Origin: Pratylenchus scribneri
Taxonomy: Eukaryota; Nematoda; Chromadorea; Rhabditida; Pratylenchidae
Length of the DNA: 64,000 bases
Direction: 5' to 3'
Assembly: GCA_030063045.1 (NCBI GenBank)
Contig: JAQSEB010000021.1
Coordinates: forward strand, 310,001 to 374,000
This document shows positions 45,997 to 58,600 of the stretch, piece by piece (position 1 is the stretch's first letter; every line of letters starts with the position of its first letter). A model generated the notes under the pieces. That model did not search any database, was not told the DNA's origin, and saw only the letters and a list, made by a program, of their open reading frames with translations. The position numbers and the translations under genes were made by a program.

Positions 45997-48945
45997 TCAT
46001 TTTGTTGCTGCCAATATTTCCTGCGTGCCAACAATTGTGGAATGGAAATTGCTGGTCCAATATTCCTCCATACTCTTTTTCAACATGCCCAACAATTTGA
46101 GGAATGCTCGTCGATAGGGTTTGACCAACAAAATTGTGGCCAGTGGATTTAGGACCTTAATTGGAAAAGAATATTATTTTAATAGATTTTTTTAATAATA
46201 TATTTTTTATTTTCGCTTTTTAATTCATTAAAATTTTATGCTTTTTCTAAAATATTATTTTATAATGAATTTTTGTAATCTAAAATAAATTTATTATAAT
46301 AATATTTTTAAAATATCATTTAAAAATTAATTTAATTGAAAATAACGAATTAAAAAATTTGCTAATTAATTAATTTTTTTCTCAGAAAAATAAATTTTTT
46401 ATTTTAATGTCTTTATTCTAGATTCTAGAATCAGGCTAAGAAAAATTTATTATTTTTAGTTTAATTTTTTAACCAACCGGAATAAAATAAAGTGGAATGG
46501 CCGAATAAATCATGAATTTGATGGTGCAAGCGTGGGCTGGCATGAATATTGGCGAAATTGTTTGTATCATCAATTCCAACACATCCACCGATGGCAAAAT
46601 GGCCTTAAAAATTTTTAAAAAATTAAAATTAATTAAATATGGAATTTTATAAAAATTTTCTTGTTTTGGTTCAATTGATTAAATTGTGTTTTCAATAAAG
46701 ACGCCAAAATTTCGAAAAGAATTGTTGGAAAATTTTTCCCCTCGGAAAACTTCATTTTTACTCATTATAAATCTCAAAAAATAAAATTAACCTGAACAAG
46801 AAGAGCTGTTGTAACTTGTTGGTTGTATTCCCGCATTCGGCCCTTTTTCCGTCTATCCGCTGTTCCATCTTGTACGCTCATTTCCGCATATGTGTCGAAA
46901 ATGTATCGTCGAGTGCCCAGAGTGCAATACTAAAATAAAAAAATAATTTTTTACTAAATATTTAAAAAAATATAAATTTTAATAAAAATTTAATATAAAA
47001 AAATAACAACAAATTAAATTTTCAATTAAATAAATTTAAAAATTTTTTAACAAAAATAAAATTTTTAAAAAATGTAATAAATTATTTTAAAATTATTAAT
47101 AAAAATTTTAAAATTAGTGAATTTGAATCCAAAAATTTTTGATGATTGTTATTAAAATTTTAAGTTGGAATTAGTTTTTTCCTTTATTAAATTTGGCCGA
47201 ATTCTCATTACCGCAATAATCACATAGCAAGTGGCAAATAATGCGACCATCACGGCACAATGGAATAACCAGCGAGGTGAACGCTAAATATTGGAAGGGG
47301 GAATTAAAATTTCTAAATAAATTAAATAAAAATTAATTACCGCCCAAGTAAATGAAGAAAATCGAATTTTGGTGAGCCCAATTTCGGCTTCCACCACTTT
47401 GGCCAATGCTTGCATATCCGATTGTTTGTAGGCGAATGGATAATCTGAGACATAATGCAGCGCAACATGGGCCCAAAGAAGGATGAAAATGATGAAGCCA
47501 GTTGTGTACTTGAGGCGACGAGGAATGTGGCCATCACTGTGGATTAAGGATATTGGTTAAATTTTTGGATAAATTGAGCACTATAAAATTCACCAACCTG
47601 CTGATCATATAATAGCGGAAAATGAATTGAATTGTTGTGCAACACACAAAAAGCAGCAACATTTGAAGCCAAAGAACATTGGCCTGTGAAAATAGAATAA
47701 TTGATTAATTAAATTAAACTGACCGTATAATCGTATGGAGGTGGCAATAATCGAAAGAAGCCATTTTGGACAATTGCAAAATAGCCGTGATCAACTACCT
47801 GTTAAAATATTGAAAGAAAATGAATTTTATTTAATCCAACATTTTTTACCGTGATTGGCTGAATCAAGAAAGTGCAGAGGGCAATAAAAATGTCCTAAAA
47901 TTTAATAAATTATTTTAAAAAAATAATTTATTAATTATAAGTGCACTATAAAATATTAAATAAAAATTATATTTTTTTAAAAGTATTTTTTATGAATTAA
48001 AAATTTTTATTATTAAATAAAATTCAAATTTATAATTTTTGACAAAAATTTATTAAAATTTTATTTAACCAATAGATTAAATGGTTAGTAAATAATTTCG
48101 CAAATGAAGAAAAATTAATTTTAAAAATATTTATTAAAATCTAAATTCCAAAAAAAAATGTTTCACCATAAAGCATGGAGCCAATAACAATTTGCTGTAC
48201 ACCAACATTGGTGCCGGTGTTTTGTGCATAATTAGCCAGATCAAAAATGTGTTAAACAAAAGGCCCAGTGTGAAACTGGAAGCCGCCGCACTGGAATAAA
48301 TGGATCGGATTGGGTCTGAAAAAAGGGAAAATAATTAGTTTCTATAAAAATAGATTTATTTATATTTTTTAATTGTTTCATTTTTAAATTTTGTTTAAAA
48401 AAAATAAAAATTAAATTAAAAAGAAACGAATTTTGCCATAAATATTTTGCAAAAAAGTAGTCGACCCTTGCAGGACTCGAACCTACAACCTCTGGTTCCG
48501 AAGACCAGCGCGCTATCCATTGCGCTAAAGGGCCAGATGTCAGTCCTTCATTTCTATTCATTTCATTCTTTACCTCACACACAACAGCCAACACCCTTCA
48601 TCAAATTCTCTCTGCCATTTGTCCCTTTTTATTCTTTTAACTTTCACTCATTTTGCCTCTCAAAAGAGGTCTTGGAATTTCATCAATAATAATTAAGAAT
48701 TTAAATTTTGTTTTGAAATTAGACTAAGTCTTTATTTTTAATTAATTTCTAATAAAATTAAAGGTGTCAGAAAATGTTAAATTAAGACTATTCATTAATA
48801 AAGATTAGAATTTTTTAATTTGTTAAAATTAGAAAAATTAGAAAGAAACATTTAAATTTTTTAATTATTCATTATTTCTAATTTTATTATTACCAAAATG
48901 TTCTTCTTCCATGGCAGCAACTCGCTTTGCATGCATTTCGTTCAT
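45997..48945 (-). CDS. Serpentine chemoreceptor GPCR, Srd/Str-like (365 aa)
   Basis: Ten exons: 48894-48945, 48167-48315, 47850-47894, 47724-47798, 47598-47683, 47341-47536, 47212-47283, 46792-46929, 46478-46603 and 45997-46155; every phase closes and the total is 365 residues, normal for the family. Hydrophobic segments include LGLLFNTFLIWLIMHKTP, IFIALCTFLIQPIT, WLQMLLLFVCCTTIQFIF, GFIIFILLWAHVALHY, LFHCAVMVALFATCYVIIA and two more. The sequence REYNQQVTTALLVQAILP before TM6 and LNPLATILLVKPYRRAF after TM7 are hallmarks of nematode seven-transmembrane chemoreceptors. It would sit in a sensory neuron ciliary membrane and couple to G proteins. The first exon (17 residues) is the least certain. 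Intron 1 carries a tRNA gene on the same strand. Confidence 0.85.
48462..48534 (-). tRNA. tRNA-Arg (anticodon TCG)
   Basis: 73 bases fold as a full cloverleaf: acceptor GGCCCTT/AAGGGTC (one G-T pair), D stem GCGC/GCGC with loop AATGGATA, anticodon stem CTGGT/ACCAG with loop CTTCGGA (anticodon TCG, reads CGA), T stem GTAGG/CCTGC with loop TTCGAGT, discriminator G. No intron. It lies inside intron 1 of the chemoreceptor gene, same strand. Confidence 0.97.
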
Positions 48946-48959
48946 TTTAAGCCTTTATA

Positions 48960-51900
48960 AAATTAATTTATAATCTAAAAATTTTAAATTATTCCTTTTG
49001 AGTAATGTCATTTATATAAATGATGTTATTTTTGAAAGAATATGTTTTTTGATATTCGAAGGAAAATGGAAATGGTGTAGCTAAAAATGGACGCAAAAAA
49101 AATTTGCTTTGACATTTTACTCAAATAAATTTTCTGTGCTCATTTGAACCTTTTCCCTTCTTTTTTTTGCGCCGTGGAATATAATAGTCATGCTGATTAA
49201 TCCCAAAAAATAATAATAAATGTTTACTAATTTTGCCATATTTTGACCAGAAAATCCCATTTTTTCTATTTCTGATGCATTCTAGTTTAATAGTAACAAT
49301 TTGTGCCGGCTAGTTTGTTGGCATTTAAATAAAGGAAATTTCCTTAAAAAATTTGCAACGAAATTTAGTTATCTGGATTTTGGCATTAAATTAATTTTTG
49401 AGAAAAACATGTTAAATTTTATAACCATTTTAATTATAACGTGGATTTGGAAGAATAATTGAAATTTAATTTAAAAATTATGCCAAAAAGGCAAAATAGG
49501 CCAAAATCTTGCTGTTTTCTTTCCTCCCACAATTTTCTTAATCAATTATTTTTTCTCAATTATTTTAATATGAAAATTTCTTTATTAATAAGCTTAATTA
49601 AATGGCCTAAAAGCTTTCTATAATTTAAAAGTTACTCTGATAAATATTAGTTACCATTTACCAATATGAAAAATTTGTGTACCCAAAATTCGGTAGAATT
49701 TTTCAAATAAAATTTTCAGCAAGTTTTCTTGGTACTTTTATTCTTGAAGTTCGGGAAAATAATTAATTGTAAATTTCGAAAATTTCAGGTGCCAATAAAT
49801 TTTATTGGTTTTTATCAGACATTATAAAATAAGCTATTAAAAGATAAATAACTTCCGCGCCTTAAATTGGTCATAAAATTTTATGGAAAATTGCTTCCAT
49901 TTTTCTACGAATAAATCTTTCAAATGTCAATTTAGAAAGAAAGCATTAAAATTTGATAGGCAAAATAGATATAAAACATCAAATAAAATTGGAAAAAATA
50001 AAATAAATGAGGAAATAACGGATTTTAAAAAAAAAAATAAAATAAAATTGGATGAATAATAAGGAAGTAGGAAAAAAATAAATTTTATTAGCTAAAGATA
50101 ATCTATTCAGCAGTTCAAGTGGCAATGATTTTTATTGGATTATTTTGAAGAGTTTTTATTTGGATAGAAAAACAAATTTAACTCCATCTGCCATCTTTAA
50201 TAAAAAAAAAATTGTGTGAGGATGAAAACTAAAACTGAGATGGCTATGCACATTTTTAACCAGCAATGTCAATTTCAAAAAATGTTGCGTTAAGAAAAAT
50301 AAATATTTTTATTTTATAATTTTTCTTCAAAAATTCTCATATTAATAAGAGAAATATGCATTTTAAAATTTAATTCAATTTTTTCTCAATTAATAAAAAT
50401 AAATAGTTTTATTTTTTAATTATTTACATTTGCATGTTTCTCTAAAAAAATAATTTTCTTAGAATTAGAGCATAAAAAAGCATAGGAAAAATATATTATT
50501 TTTTATTTTGATGAAAACAAAAAAATAAAGAAAGGCAATTAAAAACAAAAAAAGTAATTATTTTTGTTTATATTTTTTGCCACCAATAAATTTATTCAAT
50601 ATTCATTTGGGGAATTTATGATGAGAAAAGGAAGTCAACCGTCTGGAAATGGGTGCCATCATATCCAATTTGCATAATTTTTGGGGAATGATGGCGGAAA
50701 TAAAAATTGGGAATAATAAACAAGGAAGAAACAAAAAATGAGAGGAAGTAAGGAAAAAAATATGAATTTATTTTTTGGGACATATTTTTTAAAATAATGA
50801 ATGAGAAAAATTGGTAAATTGAATGAGATTTGATTTGAGCAAATTAATAATAATTTTGGAATTATTTATTTTTTTCAACTACAAAAGTGTATTGAGGTAT
50901 TTCAGGAAGTAAATTCTAAATTTAAAGTTTAATTTTTTGGAGACATTTTTAAAAAAAATTTATTCCATTTAAATCAAAGAAATAACTGGAAAAATTTTGG
51001 CGATTTGAAAAAGATAAAATATTTTGCAAAATAGTGATGGATTTTATTAATTTTATTAAAAAAAATTTGCAAGAATTAGTAATTAAAAAAAAATAAAATT
51101 AAATATTTCCATTGAAATTAATTACCAAAAAAATAAAAATATTCGAAAGAACCAATATTAAATAGTATTCCAATTTCCAAAGGATCATTTCTTGCGTTAT
51201 TGAGATTTGAGAACTTAATTATAGGAGAACATTTTTATTACGTTTTTAAAAGGGAAATAAAAGATAATATTAATTAAAATATGTCTAAATATTCTCTGGA
51301 ACATCAAAAGAAAAATTTTATTCATCAGAATGAAGCGCAGCAGGAACACATCTAAAAGGAGTGAGCGAATTATTACGCAAAGCAGCAGTGGCACACATCC
51401 CAATGCCACACCCAATTCCAAGAATGTGAATATCCAAGAATGGAAGCACAAAATATTCGGTAAATTGTGTAAAAATTTGCTCTGCCGGAATCCATTCAAC
51501 ATTCTATTCATTCGGTCTCCCATCCTACAACAGATAATGCGCGATAATTAAATTATTAATTAATTAAATGGTTGGCCGCATTTGAGGCAAATTAAGCGCA
51601 TTTTTTTGCTCCATTTTCCTTTTTCTAATAAATGGGAGAAGAGCGTAAATCCCCAACACTGGGGAATATGTCCGATTTGTTCCCACGCATTCCTTGTGCT
51701 GGGACACATTTGGAATTAAATTGTGCTGAAGAAAATCTGGAAAGAAGAGTGGGTTTTTTTCCTCTATAAGAAAATATTTATTCCTTAGATTTTTATCGTG
51801 AATGCACTTTATGGACCATAGATTTCAAACAATGCACTTTTATATAGATGACATGCGATAAAAACTATATAAAATTGAAATAAAATATTATTTCATAAAT

Positions 51901-52720
51901 GAAAGAATTTTTAAAATTTACCTATTTTCCTTTTGAAATTCGGTCTGCTTCCATTGTAATTGTATTATTTTGGGTGAGGTTAAAGTATAAAGATGCTGTC
52001 TGTGCACTTGACAACTACTATAAAATTATGCAGAGGAAGAAAAAATTGAAATTAAAAAATTTTATTTTGAAATTTATTTTTTTATTTCTCTTATAAATTT
52101 TTTAAAAAGTCCGGCTGGTTTTGTTCTTCATTTCGGTTGGCTGATGGCCAATTCCGACTCCGATCTTGGATAGATAATCAATTTCTGTAAAACACATTGA
52201 TGGTACCTTAATTCAGAATATTCTCCAAATCAAAAATTGCTAGTTTTATATTTCTTTAAAACATATTGATTCTGTCTTCAATATTGTTTATATTTCATTT
52301 TTAATCTAACTTAAAAAATTTACGATTTTATTGAAATCTCAAAATAATAATTTTTCCCCTTTTGACCTTTGACTTTGAAATTTCTCATTAAACCATCAAT
52401 TCAAGATCGATTTCCTTTTCCATTCGCAATTTTTATAAAAAAATGTTCACCATTAAATTATCTGATAATAAGGCAACAGCAAGAAGAATATTAATTGTAG
52501 CGGGAACAATGCAAAAAACATCATTTATTCATATTTCATTCCATTTTCTTTTATTAATTCAATCATTTAACCATCATCTATCAATCATTATATTTATATT
52601 TCCTTTGTAATTATTTAAAAAATTTTACATTTTTGTCCAAAATTTTTCATCGGTTGATTGATTATTTTTAAAAATTCATTAAAAATTTGCACATTTCAAA
52701 TTAAAATTGACATTTTCTTT
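48960..52720. other. AT-rich intergenic region without a supported gene
   Basis: About 3.7 kb between the chemoreceptor and G1. Long A/T runs, no inverted repeats of note. Open frames at 51215-51551 overlap on both strands; the minus one is hydrophobic (LGVALGCVPLLLCVIIRSLL) but has no splice partners or start context, so I do not call it. Confidence 0.5.
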
Positions 52721-52732
52721 AATAATAATTGA

Positions 52733-54810
52733 ATGTGGTTTTCCTTCACGCATTATATTCTTTTCTCTCTAATTTTTGCCGACGGCATCATTTTCAGCTT
52801 TGGAAATGGTTAGTTTGCAATTCGACTTACTTGATAGAAATTTTAATTTAATATTTGGCCAAATTAGGCAGGCTTATATTATGTCTCTTATTATGTTCTA
52901 AATTTTAAATAACAAATAAATTCCCTTTTAATTCTACGTTTTTTTTTTCAAAAATATAAATAAAATTATAGCTTAATAAAATTTAATATACTTTTATTAA
53001 GATGAATGTATGCACATGCTCGACAACACTGATCAATCATTTATTGAAATTCCCATAACATTCGAAATCAAGGTATTTTGCTTTAATTTTATAATATTAG
53101 TTTAATAATTAATTTTACAAACCGAAATTATATATATATTTATAAAAAAATTTTTAAAATTTAAAATTGCACATTTTGAGGTTATTTTTCCCATTTTGCA
53201 ATTTTCCAACCAATTTTCCAAAAATCCCCCGATTGAAATTATTTGATTTTCTATATTTGAATTTTTACATGAAATTTTCATTTACCAGAATTTTTCCTTC
53301 TTTTCAGGGTGTTCCCAATGAATATTCTTCCAACTTGCAGATTAGACTGCAAATGAAGATCGGCCCTGATTCCAAGTTCATAATGGGTGAACCATTTAAG
53401 GCTTTTCTTTTTGGTAAAAAGTGTAATCAAAAATTAAACCAATTTTTTTCATTTTAGGCAAAATTTCAAGCACTGTGGATTTGGCCAAGTTGTCTTTTTT
53501 GCACCGCGATATCAAATTTTGCAATATTAATTTCAATGATTTGGACAATTTTCTTGGATCATTAGAAAATAACGGCATCCTTTTGGAACAATTCTTTGCC
53601 GTGACGAGCCCGTAAGCAATTACCATTAATCAAATTTATATGCCCCGAACAAATTTGTGCTAAATCATTCATTTTTTTATAAGAATTAAAATTTAATAAA
53701 TTTTACAGAAAAAAAAATTTAAAAAAAAATATATTATAAAATTGACATAGTTGTGTACAACTGGGATTGAATAATCTAACAAAACTTGACAAACTTTTCT
53801 TGTCCTCAAACTACGTGCTCCAAACGCCGAATATGTTGATCACAAATATTGGAGTGAATCAAACAAGGCATGTGGTAGATATGATTTATGAATTTGTGGA
53901 ACCCTTGACACTTTGGTTACTCTATGGTGGCAAAATTGGATTGACAAAAAGGCTGGAAATCCGTGGAGGAAAAATGGAAATTGTGGCACTTTTGATGAAA
54001 AATTTGATTATGCTTCATCATAAAAAGGTGAGGGAAGAGAAATTTTAATATTTGAAGATGCAGAAAAAATATCATAAAGCGCCTAGAAACCATATTCCCA
54101 ATCGATAAATCTCGTCAGGACAGGATGCATCGAATTGTATATAATTTGTCAGTCTCTAACCAATTTTAAATTTAGTTTGAACCGAAAACCAAGAAAATAA
54201 TGCGAATGATTTAATACTCTTAATTTCTGATCAAACCATAATTAATTAAATAGCACATTAAACGCATCTTGACGAGATCTATCGATTGGGTATATTGTTT
54301 GGGATCTAGGACAAATCATTAAATAATATAGTTTCGACATTTTTAATGTTTTTTTTTCTGCAATATACAATTTAAATACGAATATTTTCCATGCTAATCT
54401 TAGCACAAAACTGGTCTTACTTAGCCAAGCTCTGCTTCTTGATATTTAAATTAGATTAACCTTATTTTAGAACTGTAATGCTAATTCTTAATACTATTTA
54501 AGCCTAAAATTTATATGTAAAAAAATTAAAAATTTTTCCATCTATAAAAATATATTCACAGAAATTGGAAGAGAAAAACAATTTTGTGCTGAAATTGCAT
54601 GGATTTGCACTGGAATCGTTTGGATTAGTCGAATTCACGAATGGAAATACATTGGGTTTAAAACGAATTAGCGATTCCATTTGGGAATTGCACTATCATG
54701 ATCAAGGTGTGATGAAGGAGAAGGATGATGAACATGGAGGGAATGAGGATGAACAAATTGGAAAGCAAAAAGTGGATGCAATTTTTGAAATTGACAAATT
54801 TGAATTTTGA
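52733..54810 (+). CDS. G1: secreted orphan protein, paralog of G2 (310 aa)
   Basis: Exons 52733-52808 (signal peptide MWFSFTHYILFSLIFADG), 53002-53072, 53308-53413 (PNEYSSNLQIRLQMKIG), 53458-53611 (DLAKLSFLHRDIKFCNIN, then LDNFLGSLENNGILLEQFFA), 53751-54027 (NYVLQTPNMLITNIGV...) and 54562-54810 (NNFVLKLHGFALESFG, then RISDSIWELHYHDQG, ending FEIDKFEF). Phases 1, 0, 1, 2, 0. No recognised domain. The protein has an N-terminal helix-rich part and a beta-rich C-terminus. Splice sites, exon sizes and most motifs match G2 next door, so this is a tandem duplicate pair. A possible mannose/galactose-binding fold was considered for the C-terminus and not supported. Confidence 0.8.
54095..54300. repeat. 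Inverted-repeat element in G1 intron 5
   Basis: CCCAATCGATAAATCTCGTC (54096) and its inverted partner GACGAGATCTATCGATTGGG (54270-54289) bound a ~200-bp hairpin whose arms include GATGCATCGAATTGTATAT. It shares this wording with elements at 28139 and 41012. Confidence 0.7.
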
Positions 54811-55603
54811 ATATGCCAATTATTCTTATAATTTTATTAATTATTTAATTATACCAATTAATTCGTTGAATTTTTAATAAGCAATTGACAAAATTTATTC
54901 GATAGATCCAAAAATAATTTATTCTGATTTATTGTAAATTTTAGAGAAAAAACCAGAATTATTTAAATTTAATTAAATTATCAAAAAATTAAAAAAATAA
55001 AAATCGACAAATATTCATTCATTGTAATAAAATATTCTCAAAGAAATTATTTAATTGAAAATATGAATTAAATAAGATTGCAATTTGATACATTTTAAAT
55101 TTATTCCCAAAAATTTTTAATCACTGATTTCTCGATATAAAATATTCTAATTTTGAAAATTATTCGTAGAATAATTTTAATTAATGAATAAGCCTTTGGA
55201 CTCTGAAATTTTCTATCAAAGCAAAAGGAAATTTATTAATCAATTTTCTATTCTCAATTTTTGTTTAAAAAAATTCTCGCTATTAATAATTTTTCTGCTG
55301 ATAATAAGGCAACATCGATAATTAAGAATGAAGGGAACAATGCAAAAAACCACTCACATTCACATTTCGCATTCCATTTTTGTCCATTCATTCATCCATC
55401 CATCAATCATTATTTTTGCCTCTCTAATTTTTATAATTCTTTTAGCAAATTTTGCAAAATTTTTTCCAAAATTTTTTATCATCTGATTATTTTTTCTTAT
55501 AACCCAAAATTTTTACATTTAAAGTCAGCCCATTTTCACCAAATTTTCATTATTTAAATTAAAAATAAAAATTTGTCAATTTTCTTGAAAAAGAAATAAT
55601 TGA

Positions 55604-58600
55604 ATGGCATTATCCTTCAGTCATTTCTACCTTTTTTGTCTTCTTTTTGCTGGTGGCATCATTTTTTGCTTTGGAAATGGTTAGTTGTTAGTTCGTTATT
55701 TATTTGATTTTATTAAAAATGAGAAAGTAAAAATGCCTCAAAATGTAATCTTTTTGAACAAAATTTTATGGAAGATTTACCAACAAAAAAGTAATTGAAT
55801 TGATCCTAAATTTTTGTGTCAAAAAATAGTATTTTAGAGATATAATGGTAAATCATAATTTAATGCTACCTTTTTAACAAGGTGAACATGTCGATGACAC
55901 ATCATTCTATACAGTTGGCAGCAACAACACCGATGAAAACCCGGTTGAAAAGCCCATCTTTTTAATCCAAACCAAAGTAGGCCATAACAATATGAATTTT
56001 TAATGGCTTTAATTTAAATGGTTAATTTAACATCCGAATTTTATATATTGGCTAATATCTCAGGGATCAGCTATAATTCCCAAATTATTAAAAAAATTAT
56101 TCCATTTGGTTTTTCCCATTTTTCAGGGCGATCCAAATGAGTATTCTTTTGCCAATATTCAGGCTAGGCTGCAAAAGGAGATTGGCACTAAGGCTCAAGT
56201 CATAATGGAGAAACCATATATGATTCATCTTTTTGGTAAAAATTGTCACTAAAAATTAAACAATTTTTTTTCTTGCCGCGACATTTGCGCACCCTACATT
56301 TGCGCACTATTTTTTTAGGGGCTAGGTTTAGGTTTAGGGACAGGCATGGGTTTAGGGGCTATGGTTTTAGGGGCTATGGGTTAGGGGTTTGGGGATTCTA
56401 TATAAGTTTGACTTGACTAAAAAAATAGTGCGCAAATGTCGGGTGCGCAAATGTCGGGTGCGCAAATGTCGGGTGCGCAAATGTCGGCGAACCTTTTTTT
56501 TCAATTAGGCCAACTTTCGCGCAAAGGAGATTTGGCCAAGTTGGCCGTTTTGCGCAATGATGTCAAATTTTGCAAAATTCATTTCCAAGATTTGGACAAT
56601 TTTCTTGCGGCCTTGGAACATGCCGACATCCCTTTGGATGAGTTCTTTGCTGTGATGAGCCCGTAAGTATTTAGAAGTTTTATTTTATTAATTTTGGGTG
56701 ATCAAAAATAATAAATAAATTTTTCTGTAAAAAGAGAAATATTTTAAATTGTTTTTATCCATTTACTTTTGAATGAATGTTAAAAATAAATTCGTTCCAA
56801 TTTCTATTTCAAAGTTTAAAAAAGGAAATATTTAAATTTAATTGGGTTAAAAATATTTTATGTTAATCACCAAAAATATTTTTAAAAAATATTTTAAAAT
56901 AATTAAGGGATATTTAATAGGATATAAGAAATTAATTCAGTTAATGTCAACATTTGCCAAATTCATAATGAATTTATCCATTGTATAAATGTTCGTAAAG
57001 CTTACAATAATTGGCCCAAATTAAATAAAATGAATGCAAAATTACGCTTATAATATAATTACTAATTACATTAAAAATGATTTTCTGAATATTTAAAATT
57101 TAGAAATTGAAAATTATTTATGAAAATTTTAAATTTTTGATCTACCAAACCCCAATAAAAATTCTTTAAAACTTATTTAAATCCACAGTTGTGTACGTCT
57201 GAAATTGGATGGCAAATCAAATCTTGCCAATAAGGATTTCTTCTCCAACGAATATGTTCACCAAACTCCGAATATGGTAATCACAAATATTGCCATGCAC
57301 ACAACAATGCCAATGACCGAGGAAATGATGCGCGAATTGGCTGTTCCGATGCACATTTGGCTGAGTTATGTTGGCAAAAATCCATTTGGAATGACAAAAA
57401 GAATGGAAATTAAAGGCGGCAACATTGAATTTGTGGCAGTCTACTTGAAAGAATTGATTTGGTTGTTTCAAGAATCGGTGAGTTTGGGACAAATTTATAT
57501 TTTTTTTAAAATAAAAATATGAGGAGAAAACAATTATTTTAATAAATAGATTTATTAATAAAAAATAAATCCGGAAATATTTTATTACATCGATGGCCTA
57601 ACCTAAGGCAATTTAATACCAGTGCTGTGCCTTTCGGATTTGTTGGGTATTGGTGAATAAATTAAATTTAAATGACAATTGATCCATCCCTCTCTCATCA
57701 CATGTTTCCACCCCTAGCATTTTATTATTTAAGGCGACCCATTCCCAGCCAAATTATCCAGTCTTTGTGACTTGACCAATTCATTCCAAATTCCAAGCCA
57801 ATTCATTCCCAATTCATTATTGATTATTATTTTATTATTTATTCGCAATTCATTGAATAAAACTTTATTATTATTTCTTAATTGTTGTTTGGGTTTAAAT
57901 CAATCCCCATACACAACAAATTTGGCGCAGTCAGCAAAAACAACAATTTATTCAATTCGGACGAGCTTTCAACGCAGTCAGCAAAGCAACAATTATTTTA
58001 TTTGGACAAGACAATTATTATTTTATTTGGTGATCAATTCGAGCCAATAAATTCAATTCTTCAATTCGACAATTTATTTCGTCCTCAATTAAATTAATTC
58101 AATTCGTCAATTCAAGCAATTCTTCAATTCAATTTTATTGATTATTCATCAAAGTCAGCGAAAATCGATTGTGAAATAAAACTTCAAATCGATAAAATTC
58201 GACACACAAGTTAAGCTTGTGCAAATTCAATTCAATAAAAAGTCAGCATCAATTCAATAATTCAATCAATTCGAGAATCCTATTAATTCCTGTGTGGATT
58301 TAATCGAATTTGCTTTGTGCAAATTTGGCAATTCTTCAATCAAATTATTCGCATTTCGTCAATTTCAATTCATTAAATCGGCAATAAATTCTAATTCAAA
58401 TGGCAAATCTATCGGCTGAACAATTTCAACAATTAATGGCCGCGATTACAAAAACTCTTCAACCAGCAGCGCAAAATTCTGGGACTAATGCCGCCGCTCT
58501 CGCTTCGTCGTTGAGTTCAAGGATCAACACATTTATTTATGATCCGGAGGCAGGCCTTACATTCGAAAAATGGCACAAAAGGTTTGGCAACCACATTGAA

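Noticed and set aside
51215..51551. Overlapping open frames on both strands, one hydrophobic
   Set aside because: No splice context, start context or homology; either could be chance in AT-rich DNA.
53302..54810. Galectin or lectin-like reading of G1/G2 C-terminus
   Set aside because: The beta-rich look and terminal aromatic residues are suggestive, but the conserved carbohydrate-binding residues are not present.
57923..57935. Primer-binding site matched against the tRNA-Arg found in this window
   Set aside because: The tRNA-Arg 3' end would require TGGCGACCCTTGC; only the first five bases agree. A serine tRNA end fits better.
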